Below, piece after piece: positions 34,681-45,475 of a stretch of DNA of 64,000 bases; position 1 is the stretch's first letter, and the number at the start of each line of letters is the position of its first letter. Where the stretch lies: positions 737,963-801,962 of the forward strand of contig SCFE01000109.1 in assembly GCA_004352715.1 (NCBI GenBank), given 5' to 3'. Source of the DNA: Hofstenia miamia (taxonomy: Eukaryota > Xenacoelomorpha > Acoela). The notes below the pieces were generated by a model. The model ran no database searches, had not been told where the DNA came from, and saw only the letters and a list, made by a program, of their open reading frames with translations. The position numbers and the translations under genes were made by a program.

Positions 34681-35960
34681 TCTGACGAAGTTGCAATTGA
34701 AGTACATTCTTTACAAACGCGGTTTTTGCAGTTGGCCCTTGATAAAGTGCTAGTGGGTTTTGAGCAGGACACCAATGGTCCGCTGATGAAAAATAGCAGG
34801 TCAATATTTTAAAAGTAACAAGAACATATTTTAGTATTGTATGTAATTCAAACAACGCAGCCTCTGAGCTAAGACCAGACCGGACCGTTTATGCTGTGGA
34901 GATTTTGGGCTAAATGGAATTTCCCATCGAAAATTTCATGGGCTGGGGTGAGGTGGAATTAAAAATGCTTCCCCATGGACAAACTTGGTGTACAATAAAT
35001 ATTTAATAATCGTTAAGGGAGCCAAATTATATCATTTTCATTTTGGGTCTGTGGCAAAATATGTGCTTTTGAATTGTCAACTAGCGTATAACCACTGCAA
35101 ATTTTAGGAATACATCCCTGTTTAGAACACTAGATGTTCCACGCTTTCAGGGGAGAGACTACCTTGTTTGTCCTTGACAATATTTCCTGCATTTGAAAAA
35201 TGTCTTACTCGTAGGAGCTTGACATATTTTTAAATGTAATATTAAGAATGTTCCAAATAGTAATAGAAGAAATTCTGAAAAAGAGGGCATCCCCACATAT
35301 TATTAATGTTCTGCTTGCATTTGAAATGGAAATGGAAGAAATTTATCATGTAAATCAAATTCATTTGACATAATTTTGGAAGTTAATATAATATATTAAA
35401 GCGAATACAATTTGAGAAATAATAAAGTGAGTAGAAAATCCAACCCGCTAATAACCCATGTCTTACCCAACCCAAACCAACCCACATTTGAAGATATTTG
35501 ACCCAACTCATAACCTGTGCGAGTTGGGTCATCCTGCAAACCGCGAAGGTCGACCCAACCCGTTTCCAGCTTTGTTTATAGGTTCAAAATTTTCTTTTGA
35601 CTGGCTGTGACGAGCATTGATGTTACACTCCGTTTTTTTTGCATTGAATAATGCATCTGTACAATTGAAAGAACGTGTACTGAACGCATATGCGTTTATG
35701 TTATCGGATTACTCCAAATGTCGCGTTATTCATTTAAAGACACAAACCAAACAATGAGATAAATCACCCACTGCTTTTAATGTTGCAAATTTTAATGACG
35801 CTTTTTGTGGGAAGATTGATAATCCTATGTAAATAATTATTCCATGATAGATTTTAGTAATTAATAGCAAATTGGGATTACTTCCAAATATCTATGACGA
35901 TGATTTTGAATCTTTGTTTCAGGCCCAATTAATAATCATCACAGAGCTTAACGCTCGTGG
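34681..35960. other. Non-coding stretch with CCCAACCC-rich segment
   Basis: At 35441-35575 there are repeated words CCCAACCCA, GACCCAACTC, GAGTTGGGTC and GACCCAACCCG in both orientations, resembling hAT subterminal repeats. No full element boundary was found and no gene is supported. Confidence 0.4.
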
Positions 35961-36428
35961 TGGTAAAAAAATTCCGTAATTAATTGAAAATTAAAGTTTA
36001 TTCTGAGAATATACTCCTAGGTGCAAAGGACATATTTGCTAACCATTTCTATATAAGCTCTAAATCATTACTATTACGATTCATTTGCAATTTATAACGG
36101 CAAAAGTTAAATTGAGAGTAACAATTAAATATGGTGTTATTGATTAGGTACTTAGATACTTAGAGCTTTTAATTCCAGAATTTATCCCACTAATTGACAT
36201 TCAATATTTAATGGCACTATTACGTTATGCACTTGTATTTATAAATACAAAATAAATTCAAAAAGACGGCTTGATCCACATTATTGAATTGCATGTGATC
36301 TATTTTTTTCGCTCGATCGTACTGTGTACATAAGTGAACTTTTTTGTAAATTCCAGTGTATTTCATTCATATTTTGTAAATATAATTATGGTATTTGTCA
36401 CGTGTTTTCGGAGCTTGAGATTTGAGAA
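35961..36428 (+). repeat. Left arm of a large inverted repeat
   Basis: Inverse match at roughly 75-80% to 38609-39100. Landmarks shared with the reverse complement are CACTATTACGTTATGCACTTG, GTACATAAGTGAA and CTTGAGATTT. The outer boundary is GGTAAAAA in both arms. Confidence 0.75.
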
Positions 36429-38099
36429 ACTCCTAGACTAAATTCCCTGACAGTTATGCCCACAGACACATCACAAAATGACCAGCGAAGTGAAATTAAG
36501 GATGATCAGATCCGACCCGATCCGGCTTTCATATCTGCATTATATCCATGGTGACTTAATTTGCACTAAATGTATATTGTAGTTGCGTTGTAGTTAATTT
36601 TTTCAAATCAACTGACAAATATGGTAGGTAATAATAAATATTCTAAGAAAAATATATTAAGTTACTTGAAAAGATTGGAGATTCAGAAGCCATGCCTTCA
36701 TGCAACCTGATTATTAATAATAACATAAATTGCACTAACTTCACTGGACGTACAGTTGTAAACGTACATGTTTTCACATCATAATATAATTTATCAGAGC
36801 ATGACACATCTTTAACCGCACTCCCATGAATTCACAGTTAAGAATTCATCGTTGTGAAGTGTCCTCGTCTAAAAATACCTTTCTTATAAATTTGCTAAGC
36901 TTTCGCAACAGACGAATATTTTACGGGAACACTGGAACGATTAAAATTTAGTTGAACAAGCCATTTGGAGATAAGCAAATACTGAAAGAATATGCATGTA
37001 GGCATGAAATACTCCTTTCCTGAGTCACTTAAATTTGTAAAACGGATCAAATAAAGAATCCATGCTATTTGAGACATAATTTTTCTAAGCTTTGTTGCCA
37101 TATTACAATAAATGATCGATTGATTGAAAATTTATAATTTAGCTGAATTTGATATACGGAATGTAGGTTAGTTGTTCGATACTTTATAAGAGCCAATTAT
37201 CACACTCTCTTATCTATACAGCTCTTTAAGGAATTTTTGAAAATCAAATTAGACTTAAACTCATACAGATGGCATCATGAACAGCTTGATAAATTCTTTT
37301 GCTTGTCAGCATCTAGATATAAAGGAACAATGCTGAAAAAAAATTTTTATGATCTGAAAAAAATTGATTTAGTCTCTAGTATAAACACCTAAATAGCAGT
37401 AAACCTTCAAACTTTTCATAAGATGTTATATATATATATATATGAAAGTATTAGATTACTGAGCTTTATTGATGCGACCGGTTTCGATTAAAAATCTTTT
37501 TCAGAACAAATCTGGAAGGAAAATTAATTACAATTAAATACACTTAAAATTAATTAAAATTGCATGCATTAGAAAATGTTCATGTTAAAACAACATATGG
37601 AGAAATTGATAACATCGTTTTGTAAATATTGTAGCCATCTAACTGATCAATTTATCTCCAATTTGAAAATTTATATGCCAGCGAAATTAAAATTTACAAT
37701 TTATGCAAACAGAAAATGCTTTGTAGGAATTAATTATAGCATTCTCTTATCTAATGCTAGCAAAGCTGCTACATAAATATTTATCGTTTTGCAAAATGTA
37801 TCAATTGCAACCTATAAGAGCTTTTATGAGCATTTTCTAAACAGTGGATATAGTTATTTCGACATTTACGTCTAAACAAACAAAACCGTTAATCCTATTT
37901 AAAGTATTGCAGCTACCACATAAACTTGTCGAATGCATATAGAACAATTTTGTATACTGTGAACTATCTTGCTTTATTTGAGTTTGCGTGAAAATTACAT
38001 TTAAGAATGAGGCTATTCATAAAAATAAATAGTTTGTCTAGCGGAATATTTAAATCAATCATTTTATGCATATTCAAATTGCAGATTACAAACATTCAC
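36429..38099. other. Spacer of the inverted repeat
   Basis: No recognised coding sequence. A (TA)n tract at about 37427-37442 and a hammerhead-core-like word at 37481-37504 are present. Open frames at 36895-37101 (minus) and 37576-37776 (plus) show no motif. Confidence 0.45.
37465..37510 (-). other. Hammerhead-core-like motif with GAAACCGGTCGC
   Basis: Minus strand: CTGAAAA, then a GATT/AATC hairpin, then GAAACCGGTCGCATC. The canonical core is CUGANGA, stem II, GAAA; here the conserved G of CUGANGA is A, so this copy should be inactive. The GAAACCGGT word is shared with 10131-10140. Confidence 0.35.
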
Positions 38100-38109
38100 T
38101 AGAAGAAAC

Positions 38110-38590
38110 AGATGGAAGTCAGTTGGCACTTACTAGCGGACCGGGACCGGGCTGATCATGAACGAGATCTGGTCACTCTTAATTTCATTACCTCGGTCAA
38201 AATCGGTCACTTTGAGATGTGTCTGTGGCAGGGGTGCAGCAACTTGACTCGTGACCTGCTCATTTCTGAGCCGCGGCCTCTGACCTGCATGACCCGCGGA
38301 CACCCTTGGCAGTCATGATTGATTCTTAGCGCTTTGTGTCAATAAAAACATCTAAATTAGGTTAGTTCACCTTTGAATAATTTAACCTAATTTTTGCACT
38401 GATTATTTTAATGAGCCGCCATTTAGAATACGATTTTTCGGTAAACATCAATTAATTTTTAGCTTTGTGTTAAATTTTCGTGGGTCATGAGGAAAAACAG
38501 ACTCACCCGCTACCTGTGTGATCTTCCAAAATTAGTGACCCATTTCACCCGTGACCTGTATGACCCGTGGAGACCACTGATCTCTGGTCA
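38110..38590. repeat. GC-richer repeat with GTGACCTG/ATGACCCG words
   Basis: TGACCTGCATGACCCGCGGA at 38281 and TGACCTGTATGACCCGTGGA at 38551 are direct repeats, with further CGTGACCTG words between. The right boundary CCACTG could be an inverted hAT end (CAGTGG), but no matching left end is visible. Confidence 0.45.
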
Positions 38591-38608
38591 TACCGGTCTG
38601 GAAGATAC

Positions 38609-39100
38609 TTAAATCTCAAGCTGCGATAGCACGTGGCAATTACCATATTTATATTTACTAAAATATGATTGTAAATACACTGTAATTTAAAAAACCTTCA
38701 CTTATGTACATTGTACGATTGTGCGAAAAAGTTCACTAACTTTGTCAAGTCGTCTTTTTGAATCAATACAAGTGCATAACGTAATAGTGCAATTGAACAT
38801 TTAATGTCGATTCATTGGTATAAATTCTGTAAATATGAGCTTTAAGGATCTAAGTATCTAAACAATAATATAACACCATATGCAATTGTAACTATCCATT
38901 TAACTTTTACCGCTATATATTGCAAATTAATCGTTATAGTAACATGATTTAGAGCTCATAGAAACTGTTAGAAACCATGTAAAGTTTTACTGTGCCTTTA
39001 AATGCACAAACCAATTAGATCCCATAATTCATTAATCATTAGATTATATTTTCAGAGTAAATGTAACGTTTAATAAACTATGGGTGGTGGTATTTTTACC
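38609..39100 (-). repeat. Right arm of a large inverted repeat
   Basis: Partner of 35961-36428 across a spacer of about 2.2 kb. Arms of nearly 500 bases suggest a DNA transposon with long terminal inverted repeats or a foldback element. No transposase was recognised in the spacer. Confidence 0.75.
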
Positions 39101-39660
39101 TTGACGGGGTAAACTGAAAGAGCAGTGCGCCTAAACTTCCCAGAGAGTACTCCTCTTGGCGGCTCCTGGAGAAGCCAACCAGCCATTATGAAAAGCGAAA
39201 GTTGATCCAGAAGGGTGGGGCTGAGCTAGCAATCGACGGGCGCGTCACAGTGCAGATGCACGTACCTACAGTGACCGTTAAAACCAGGGTAATAGAAGGT
39301 GTTACCATGTGTACTTTGTGAATTGGGGTCAGAAACGGTCGAGAAGCCTGTCTGCTTAGCATTTGTGGTGGACAGACGGTCACACAGTGGAAACACTGTT
39401 TGCAAGACTGCTACTGTTGCTAGTTTCATGAGTGTGTCTCATGGGACAGTCATACAGGGATAACTATTTTGTCTCTAGCCTATGAAATAGGCCTAGGCCA
39501 GCGTTTGATGTGCCCCTTATTGAGGCAGCTTTGCTGTGTCAGTTATTTTAGCAGCAAGCAGGCGTTCTCTTAGTCATCACCGTTAGTGGCCTTGGTTGGC
39601 CAAAGCGTGGGAGGCGTAACTCTCTCAACTGAAGCTTGGCCTTCGGCTTCACTGCTGATC
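39101..39660. other. GC-richer unique block, no recognised gene
   Basis: Base composition is near 48% GC against about 30% around it. Short open frames occur on both strands. The plus-strand stretch LIQKGGAELAIDGRV faintly recalls a retropepsin-like fold but lacks a D-T/S-G motif. It is probably part of an old retroelement; I do not assign it. Confidence 0.3.
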
Positions 39661-40510
39661 AGACTCAACACAGCGTATATATTTCGTGTATTTTACAGTT
39701 TTTTGTGAAAATGAATTTAGCTTTTTGATAGACCAAGAATTGTCGAAAACACATAAAGCTTGCACATTGTAAGCAATAAGATTGCCATTCATAGGACCCT
39801 CTAGCCTTACAGTACACAGCCATAAATGAATTAATGCAAAAAACATGGATCGGCACTGACATTTTATTACACTGAGATACTACAAAAATCAATAATTATG
39901 ATGGAACAAGTTACATTACAGTTTTCTCTGTGTGGTTATAGAGCATGCTAGTGGCTGCAGAAAGAATGTTGGCTAGGGTTAGGGGGCAATTTGCATTTAT
40001 TGCCCTGCACTTTGAGTAATTTTAATGCTTTAATTATCAAATTTAGGAAGTTTTTTCTGAAAAACTGATTATAGAGGACAACTGCCCTCTTTGCAACGGC
40101 ATGGGGGCGTCGGTCGACGGCCCCACACCCAGTAGGACTCTAGACAAGGGCTATGAGATTTTTACCGGCTGGTAGGCTGGCTACGAGAACCATTGTTACT
40201 AGTACGACTGGGTATCTGTAAAGGTTAATAAAAAGGGTAAAACACGAGAATAATTCTAAAAAGATCATGTCAAAAAATTTTTATGGGAGCTATGTTAAGA
40301 ATTTGCGTTTAAGTGCCTAAAGACGCTTTGAAATGTTTTATTATTGTGATATTATTTTGTTTCTGAATATCTCAATGCATTTGCAAAGTACAAAAATCAC
40401 TTATGGTGTAAGTACGAGATCTTCTCTACTCAAATCACATTTAAATATGCGTTTTTTTTTCTTAGAAAAAAAATGAATATATGTATATATATATATATAT
40501 ATAATAGCTT
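39661..40510. other. Non-coding stretch with mixed repeats
   Basis: No supported gene. At 40081-40145 a GC-rich segment with GGGGGCGTCGGTCGACGGCCCC is partly palindromic. A (TA)n tract lies at 40484-40503. Confidence 0.4.
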
Positions 40511-40858
40511 TTGTGTAAACCTTATGCGAATAACAGCGGCAAGTGGTATTATGCACAAGATGAGCATACGGTGGTGCATTACAAGTTCCCCCCCAACCTC
40601 CCCCCAGAGCTTGTAACTCCCAACGTCTATTTGCTTTCAATCACTGTTAATAAAAATTATTTTCACTTGATTTATGAAAAATGTGCCCTGCAGACGTTCA
40701 AAAACGCACTGTGCGACCTGCGATCAAATCTGTTTCCCGACAGAGATGGATGTCGGGCAGATTATTGTGAACTGCCCTGCCCTGCTCCGCCCCACAGATT
40801 TTGTGCCCTGATTTTCAAAGTGCGACAAAATTTTATAAAGCAGAGAACTTTGATGTAA
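40511..40858 (+). CDS. Open frame of 115 codons, unrecognised
   Basis: It starts MCKPYANNSGKWYYAQDEHT and contains eight cysteines and a proline-rich stretch (PPNLPPELVTP). I recognise no family, signal peptide or membrane segment. It begins just after a (TA)n tract and runs through locally GC-richer sequence of the kind seen in transposon ends, so it may be chance. No promoter or splice support is visible. Confidence 0.2.
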   Translation: MCKPYANNSGKWYYAQDEHTVVHYKFPPNLPPELVTPNVYLLSITVNKNYFHLIYEKCALQTFKNALCDLRSNLFPDRDGCRADYCELPCPAPPHRFCALIFKVRQNFIKQRTLM

Positions 40859-41744
40859 GAAAATTTCTTCTGTGTTTGCTGATCAGTGCATTATCACATA
40901 TACGATTATACGCTAAAGTAATTTATTCAAAAACTGTAGAGGGTGGGATTAAATTACTTGATCTATTAAAAAAGTGCATGTATACAAACAATAATGATAT
41001 TAGCTATGTGTTTCCATATTGGCGCTTCAACATTCAAATCGTTTAAAACAGTCTACACAATGCTTTTAATTGTAACAGACTGTATCTAAATGTTTATGTA
41101 GAAAATTGAAAGATAATATTTAATACTTTAAAGTATGGACAAGGAATCTAGCTTTAATATTGTTTACAATATATATTTTTTATAATAGCATTTATCAGTT
41201 GAGCAACATCAATTTTGAAAAATGCACACTCAAAATAATGTTTCTAAACGCTAATATAAAATGCTTTGTGGAAAAAAATTGAAAGCAGATAGAAAAATTC
41301 TAAAGACAGATTCGGATAGACAATCAAAAGGTCTTTAAAAATTGTAGTATGACTTTTTGTTTTGCTTTTTTCTTTNNNNNNNNNNNNNNNNNNNNNNNNN
41401 NNNNNNNNNNNNNNNNNNNNNNNNNNNNNNNNNNNNNNNNNNNNNNNNNNNNNNNNNNNNNNNNNNNNNNNNNNNNNNNNNNNNNNNNNNNNNNNNNNNN
41501 NNNNNNNNNNNNNNNNNNNNNNNNNNNNNNNNAGTATGACTTTTTGTTTTGCTTTTTTCTTTGAGCAAACATCAATTTTAAAAAAAATACTCTCAAATTT
41601 TAGAAATTTGTTGTTTTTGCCTTTAGAAAGTTGATATATTCAGGGAGACATCTAGCGAAAAAATTATGAATTTCGACCAGAATTTCTGTGCTTCAATTTC
41701 TCCATATGACTTTTCTGTTTATTCACCAATCTTGATATTATTCT

Positions 41745-41785
41745 TAGCAAAGTTACTGTGTTCTTCTTCATTAATTTATGAATAT
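41745..41785 (+). repeat. 41-bp direct repeat within the candidate exon region
   Basis: TAGCAAAGTTACTGTGTTCT... here recurs at 42072-42112, and again in copy 2 (about 46031 and 46358). Both occurrences encode KLLCSSSLIYEY in the same strand. Confidence 0.85.
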
Positions 41786-41864
41786 CCACGTGAAGATTTT
41801 CAAAAATCTTAAATCGAAGAGACAGAAGGACACCTTACTACAGGAATCCATGAACATTTTTCAG

Positions 41865-42153
41865 GTCACCTAACATCAACATTAAAAATACAAAAAGACC
41901 AATTACGCATAAAATTCATTAAAGCAATATCAATACACAACATTTAAAACCTATATAGTGAAAATTTCAAGAAAAGTCAATTGAAATCCTTAAAATCTAT
42001 ATTAAAAGATATATTTAGACAGTGCGAGAAAAACGAATTGGGCCTTGAAGAAATGCAAAACAAGGATCCTGTAGCAAAGTTACTGTGTTCTTCTTCATTA
42101 ATTTATGAATATACAAATATTTCTGTAGTAATTTATCAATCAATGTCGTTTTA
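41865..42153 (+). pseudogene. Second assembled copy of the candidate exon, frame-disturbed
   Basis: Same sequence as 46151-46440 but with ATACACAAC for ATACCACAAC and ACCTATATAG for ACCATATAG. The two one-base indels lie about 15 bases apart, so the frame is lost only locally, but a TAA falls between them. It may be an allele or a sequencing error in one contig. Confidence 0.4.
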
Positions 42154-45100
42154 ATCGATTCAAAAAAACTATCAATTAATCGACAATTGTTAATTTTTAC
42201 TAGTGCACCTAAAAATAAATTCAGAAATTAATGGGATACATATATCTATATTTGTTTGTTAGGGTATCCAAATATTTAAATTTTATTGGTGTTGCTTGAT
42301 AGCAGTTGCCTAAAAGTTCACTCGTACCAATTTTCTTGGGATCAAGTCTACATTTTTATTTTATTTAGCCCGCAATTTCAAAATGTAGGGCCCGGTCCTG
42401 TGTCCAACTTTGATTTAATGTGAATGTTCACACTTCACACGAAGTTGATTTTTTGGCATTTAAGATAGTTTTTTCCATCTCTCCTAGGTATTTTCATTGA
42501 AGCTCTTTTATATTTAATGGCTATTTTTGTTGATTAAATCGAGATTTTAATAATCATTACAGTCCTACTGTCACTTATGCTAAATTGAGTGAACTCACGA
42601 CTGCATGTATACACTACACACATAGTGTCAAACCGTCTTCTACAGGTGCTTATCTACTAACATAAATCTTCAGACACAGAAAAATGATTAATTGGATTAA
42701 TTTGTTCGATTTTAAAGGAGAAATACTTTAAAATTTAAAAATTAAATTTTATCTCGTATTTATTTTTTTTAAACTACCATTTTATTTTACAATGTTTTGT
42801 CAATAAAATTAAAAGGTGTCTTCACTTGCCTCAAATATCCTAAAGACGCGTCTGGATATAGATTTCTACTCAGTGTTGCAATCAGTTCGGCTAAAAATTC
42901 ATTAATCTAATAGTTTGTCTTAGTCGCTATGTTGAAAGTGAAATCAAAGTAATATCTAAAGTTCCTGCAATTCTTACAAATTCCATGCTAATGGTTGAAA
43001 GTAAATTGTAAATGGTGTTAAATAAAGACATTTACATTGGCTCATTAAGATTTAAATTTGGAATAGTTTCTTCAATATAAATAATTTTACTGAAAATTCA
43101 ATTGGAAATAAATTTGTTTGATATATTCAGAACCGATTTTTCATTTTTTGCCTACCTTGCAAAATTGTAGTTGCAGTGAAGATCGTTATTGGAATCAAAA
43201 GCAAACAACATATTTGTTCCAGTGATGCACTTTAAAGATACAACCTAAAGTTTTTTCTAGTTTTAGGGACAGTTAGTTCGGTTTCAAGTAATAACCTGGA
43301 ACTTGCAAGAATTTTAATGCTTAATTTAGTGTCGCTTCCCTAGGTGATTTTTTATTTGAGTATCAAATCAGTTATTAGGCCAAATTTGTGCTATGATGGA
43401 GGAAATGACGTAGTTAGCCACTTAACAGTTGTTTCAAAACAATATTTTGAAACATTTCCTGCTTTTAGAAATGAATATCAATTTGATTTCAGTAAATTTT
43501 AATACTAAATATGTATTTTTAGCAACTCACCTTGGAATGTAAATGGTTAGCTGAACTTCGCTTAATAAGAAATTTGCTTTTTCTGAAAATACCAAAACTC
43601 AATTAAATGTATCGCAAATAAAGCCATGATCAATAGTTAGGGTATTTTAATACCACAATACAGCGTTGGCTCAATTCTGCTTGTAATAATCATGCTTTGC
43701 ATTTATATATAGTTTGAAATTTCATCAGAATATCAACTAAATAATTTGAATTTAAAGGTTAAGTAGAATATCTATTGCAGAACATGTTTGGGGTTAATTT
43801 ATACCTCACTTAGTCTTACACAATAGATATTATGTTGCAAATCCAGTAAAATCTGTCAATCAGCTTCTATTAATACTAAACACAATTAAATTTATATTTT
43901 TCATTTATGTTTACTTTTGAAGAAATATGTTAAAAAGATTTGAAATGTATGCACTCATGCATAGATGTTAGAAACTTAACATGAAAAGTTACTCTGATAA
44001 GAATAAGTTTCATGTTATGGCTGGAATAACTTTTAGCCAAATATAGGCATCAACTACATTTTCTATTCCGCACTTTTAAAATGACTTTCTAAAAACAGAA
44101 TTAACTAAAACTAAAAAAATGGGCTAGAGCTTTAGAGATAGAAGCCTTGTGATAATCAATAAAGCAATAGTGTTCATTTGAATTTTCCTGAAACATATAA
44201 TCAATATATTTATATAAATACATCGGAATAACATCAGGTTAATGAATTTTAGGCCAGATGGTTCTTCAATAAAGGCCAATGTAATTTATATTTTGCAATA
44301 GCAACACTTTTTGATGTTATAATCCAGCTTTTTGGAATAAGATAGAATTTGTGAAATAATTATTTAATATAATGTTTTAAAAGTGTACGATATGTTTATG
44401 CAAAGGGCTTTTAAGGCATTATAGTCAGGAGTATTTAGGCATTAATCAAAACACATGATGCTGGATCAATAAATATCATTGAAATAAGCTACAGCGCATC
44501 AATTACTTTTCTTTATGCATAACCTCTTCATTTCATTAGCTAAATTCCTTTTCTACCTGATGACCACTCACCACCCATTCTCCATGCTGCCTGAGATCCA
44601 CCCACAGATCAAATATAGTTACCTGAACTAAATTGAGTCTAATTTATAACAAAAACCAAGAATAGCTAGCAGTCGTTCAAAAAAACATTTGACTAAAAAC
44701 TTGAATAGAAACAATACAAAATATACAAAACACAAATATACAGATAAGCTACTGAAAAACCATTTCCAAGCCTATTATTGTTGGAACAAATAACATAAAA
44801 TCTCGTTGGATTAATGAAATGAGGAAACGACTCAACTGGAGTTGACTTGTTACTTGATATGAAACTAAATATGGCCTAATGTTAATTAACTGACGTAAAT
44901 TTAAGAATGAGTGGCCTTAAGGTTTTACAGTCAGTTTTAACTTTAATTTGACACCTATTGTTATATGTTAAAAATTTTTTTTAATCAAGCTAATTAACTT
45001 TGTGTCAATTATTAGTAATATTAAATACAATTGTTTTTGCACAAAAAACTACTAGTGTCATGGCTATTACATGTACTCTTAAGCATAACCATCATATAAA

Positions 45101-45475
45101 TTCTATTTAATAAAAAAAGTAAATTTATTATTTATAATACACTGAATAAATTAAATCACCTAATTAGCTGAAGTGAATAATGAGAATAAAGATATAGAAA
45201 TGGAAGGCGTTGTATTTCAGATCAAGCCTAGACGGACAAATTCTTGTTGATGGACAAACTCCTTGATTCAGAACCAGATCATGCTTTTTAGAAGACCTAT
45301 ATGAATCACTGAACACATGCTTACAATAAAAACATCATTCCTCGAAATAAATCAAATTTTACTGTAAAAAGAAAAACCTTTACATCCATTTTAAATTTTT
45401 TTCTGATTTTTCAGCAGTAAACAGTTTGCGCAAATACTCAAGCTAGTCTTACATAAATTTATATTCATTAAAGTN

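Larger units (their letters stand above)
41003..45474. repeat. 4.3-kb block assembled twice, copy 1
   Basis: Apart from 157 Ns (41376-41532) and the 30 bases repeated on both sides of them, this copy has 4285 bases, exactly the length of copy 2, and differs from it at only a few positions noticed. It ends at a single N (45475). No gene is visible except the candidate exon at 41865. Confidence 0.93.

Noticed and set aside
35441-35575. A complete hAT element built on CCCAACCC words
   Set aside because: No pair of terminal repeats or flanking duplication could be found.
39186-39429. Overlapping minus-strand frames of 65-67 codons in the GC-richer block
   Set aside because: They overlap in different frames and show no motif; GC-rich sequence yields such frames by chance.
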